NCBI RefSeq assembly: GCF_046546515.1
Contig: NZ_JBKHKJ010000001.1
Span: forward strand, 313,575 to 377,574
DNA: 64,000 nt
Direction of reading: 5' to 3'
From: Parasediminibacterium sp046546515
GTDB lineage: Bacteria; Bacteroidota; Bacteroidia; Chitinophagales; Chitinophagaceae
Part shown: in pieces, positions 62,414 to 64,000 of the stretch
Position numbering within the stretch: the first letter of the stretch is position 1
How the letters are laid out: each line of letters opens with the position of its first letter
Notes under the pieces: generated by a model
What the model saw: only the letters and a program-made list of their open reading frames with translations
The model's database searches: none
What the model was told of the DNA's origin: nothing
Made by a program: the position numbers and the translations under genes

Positions 62414-62507
62414 TATAATAGAACCAATATTCCAATATCTTAGCCCCTTATTATAAATGTCATCTCTTTCTTACTTTAGGTAAAGGTGATGTCTAAATCT
62501 TAATTTT

Positions 62508-63395
62508 ATGTTTGAATCATCAATAGAAAATGTACTTCAATATACCCGCCCGTTACACACTATTTCCCGTACCTATGGGGGATTAATCTTGCCTGGGTCT
62601 TCGACGTTCTTTTTTGTAAATGACAATGGCATTGCCATTACCTGTAAGCATGTATTGGATTTAATTCCCGGTGCTGAACGTGTGAATGATGCTTATAATC
62701 AATTCAAACAGGAAAGGGACAGGTTGCCAAAAGACAATAATTACCGCAGGAACATCATGGGGCTGGAAAAAAAGTACAAATACAACAGCGATACCACCGT
62801 TCAGCTAAAAAATAATTTCTTGAATTGTTTTGATAAGATAGATGCTATTGTTTGCCACCCCCACCCTACACTAGATTTAGCCATTTTAGAATTTAAAGGA
62901 TTCAATAAAATATTCTATAATTCCCATGCGGTTTTTAGCAATAGTACTATGCCCATCAGACCAGGCAAATCCTTGTGCAGGGTTGGTTACCCTTTCCCAG
63001 AGTTCAATAATTTTGGGCATAATCAATTTACCGATGATATAGAATGGACCAATACAGGCAATGCCAATTCGCCATCATTTCCGATAGATGGGATTGTAAC
63101 ACGCTTTATTGGCAACCCACAAGGAGAAATAACGGGTATAGAAATGAGCACACCAGGGCTAAGGGGGCAAAGTGGTGGGCCGCTTTTTGATGTAAACGGG
63201 CATGTATATGGTATGCAATCTGCCACCACCCACTTGCACTTAGGTTTCGACTTGAAGGACAAAGAAATTATTAATGATGGCAAGAAAAGTAAAGTATCCA
63301 ATTACCCTTTTTTACATGTTGGGGTATGTGTTCATGTAGAAAAGATAAAAGCATTTTTAAAAGAACATGGGGTTGACTATACAGAAGCTATATAA
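62508..63395 (+). CDS. Trypsin-like serine peptidase
   Basis: 295 residues, no signal peptide. A chymotrypsin-fold domain with H48 in GIAITCKHVL, D123 in TLDLAIL, and S222 in GLRGQSGGPLFD, a full catalytic triad with the GxSGGP signature. An insertion of about 60 residues between the His and Asp strands (DRLPKDNNYRRNIMGLEKKYK) is charged. No PDZ domain. The substrate and role are unknown; a stress or defence role is possible. The next gene is 25 bp downstream. Confidence 0.85.
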   Translation: MFESSIENVLQYTRPLHTISRTYGGLILPGSSTFFFVNDNGIAITCKHVLDLIPGAERVNDAYNQFKQERDRLPKDNNYRRNIMGLEKKYKYNSDTTVQLKNNFLNCFDKIDAIVCHPHPTLDLAILEFKGFNKIFYNSHAVFSNSTMPIRPGKSLCRVGYPFPEFNNFGHNQFTDDIEWTNTGNANSPSFPIDGIVTRFIGNPQGEITGIEMSTPGLRGQSGGPLFDVNGHVYGMQSATTHLHLGFDLKDKEIINDGKKSKVSNYPFLHVGVCVHVEKIKAFLKEHGVDYTEAI

Positions 63396-63420
63396 ATAAA
63401 ACCAAGCTAATTATAGAAGG

Positions 63421-63954
63421 ATGAATAGAATAATTGTATTTTGGGTATTATGTTTATCAATTAGCTCACCCATTTTTTCCCAAACCAAAAAAGAGAAGGC
63501 TAGGCAATTGGTTTCTATACTATACGGTTATCAGTTAGTAGAAAACCAACTAAAGAATGAACAAACCAGTTTAGACAAAAGTTTCAGGGATGGAAGCCAA
63601 AAGATTAACGACGCAGCAGCTTATTACAAATGGCGTAGCTGTGAAATAGCTTTTAAAAAAGAACTTTTTACTAGTTTGTATACTAACATAAAAAAGAGGT
63701 ATACTAATATTTATGATTCTATTTTTACCGAAGGTCAGATTGACAAACAATTGGCTTTCTACAGTTCAGAAAATGGAAGGCATTTTTATAAGCAGTTTTC
63801 TGGGTATGTAAATCCCTTACAAATATTTGATTTCATTTTCCAGGACAGTAGCTTAAGCATCCCCCATTTTACTGAACCCAAAAAACAACAAAAAATAGAC
63901 ACGCTTATTACATTGACAATGCCTAAATATTTAAAGAACTCACCTTACGCATGA
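63421..63954 (+). CDS. Secreted DUF2059-like protein
   Basis: 177 residues with a signal peptide (1-20, ending IFSQ). The segment KKRYTNIYDSIFTEGQIDKQLAFYSSENGRHFYKQF matches the DUF2059 pattern (YxxxFTxxEIxxLxxFYxSPxGKK). Function unknown. It starts 25 bp after the peptidase gene and may be co-transcribed. Confidence 0.6.
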   Translation: MNRIIVFWVLCLSISSPIFSQTKKEKARQLVSILYGYQLVENQLKNEQTSLDKSFRDGSQKINDAAAYYKWRSCEIAFKKELFTSLYTNIKKRYTNIYDSIFTEGQIDKQLAFYSSENGRHFYKQFSGYVNPLQIFDFIFQDSSLSIPHFTEPKKQQKIDTLITLTMPKYLKNSPYA

Positions 63955-63961
63955 TATATAA

Positions 63962-64000
63962 TTAAGCTACCGCTGCTTTTTTCAATTCCATTACTTCTTG
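63962..64000 (-). CDS. C-terminal end of a gene running off the window
   Basis: On the complement, 12 codons (QEVMELKKAAVA) run into a TAA stop at 63962-63964, followed by only 7 bp before the convergent gene's stop. Too short to identify; could be an accidental frame. Confidence 0.35.
   Translation of the reverse strand, partial: QEVMELKKAAVA

Overview
The window is a stretch of a Bacteroidota chromosome, most like the Chitinophagaceae. The evidence is three secreted proteins with type IX secretion (T9SS) C-terminal modules, a PorW/SprE-like T9SS protein, two TonB-dependent receptors with carboxypeptidase-regulatory N-domains, the Bacteroidota families DUF5683 and DUF3098, promoter -7 boxes of the TAnnTTTG type, and very few Shine-Dalgarno sites. 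No rRNA, tRNA or CRISPR array was seen.

Layout. 1-595: start of pyrG (minus). 1.8-6.6 kb: secreted dienelactone hydrolase, then parA-parB-DUF5683-dapB. 7.2-23.7 kb: secreted and surface proteins (choice-of-anchor V, leucine-rich repeat, TonB receptor, TPR-like, FG-GAP, large lipase-like protein), interrupted by an intact IS1380-family element at 16319-17705. 23.9-30.3 kb: a small conserved protein, gyrB, small membrane proteins, and a LysR regulator divergent from a RidA-SnoaL fusion. 31.6-39.1 kb: dinB, TPR protein, NDH-2, a cytochrome b plus molybdopterin oxidoreductase pair, and a PIN-type toxin-antitoxin locus. 39.2-44.4 kb: a three-gene PAS kinase/response-regulator cluster. 45.8-53.3 kb: PorW-like protein, PBP1A, ftsX, DUF3098. 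53.4-62.4 kb: a sugar-uptake regulon, probably for sucrose (TonB receptor, SLC45-like transporter, GH100-like hydrolase, PfkB kinase, LacI regulator). 62.5-64 kb: a trypsin-like protease and a DUF2059-like secreted protein.

The most unusual content is intergenic. Five copies of one dispersed element (called family B here; near 0.8-1.6, 9.2-9.9, 15.8-17.7, 30.9-31.4 and 44.7-45.5 kb) share an architecture: terminal inverted repeats in the better copies, a TAnnTTTG box, a run of 7-9 degenerate direct repeats spaced by 11 bp, a conserved ATTGATAATCAAT-type palindrome, and a conserved AAACTATTTTA block. The 11-bp spacing is exact in four copies and 10-11 bp in the fifth. The repeated unit differs between copies (GCACAAAATAA-like, TATCA-like, TCACCAT-like). 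A further exact 11-bp array (GGAGCGA units) lies about 100 bp upstream of the lacI-type gene. This could be an undescribed mobile or regulatory system.

Family B copies also collect other insertions: the IS1380 element, a 173-bp palindromic MITE with similar ends, and family A. Family A is a MITE of about 254-290 bp with a 10-bp target duplication and hairpins that change sequence between copies but stay paired. Several other inverted-repeat families (called D, E, F, G, H) and GC-rich REP-like hairpins fill the remaining spacers.
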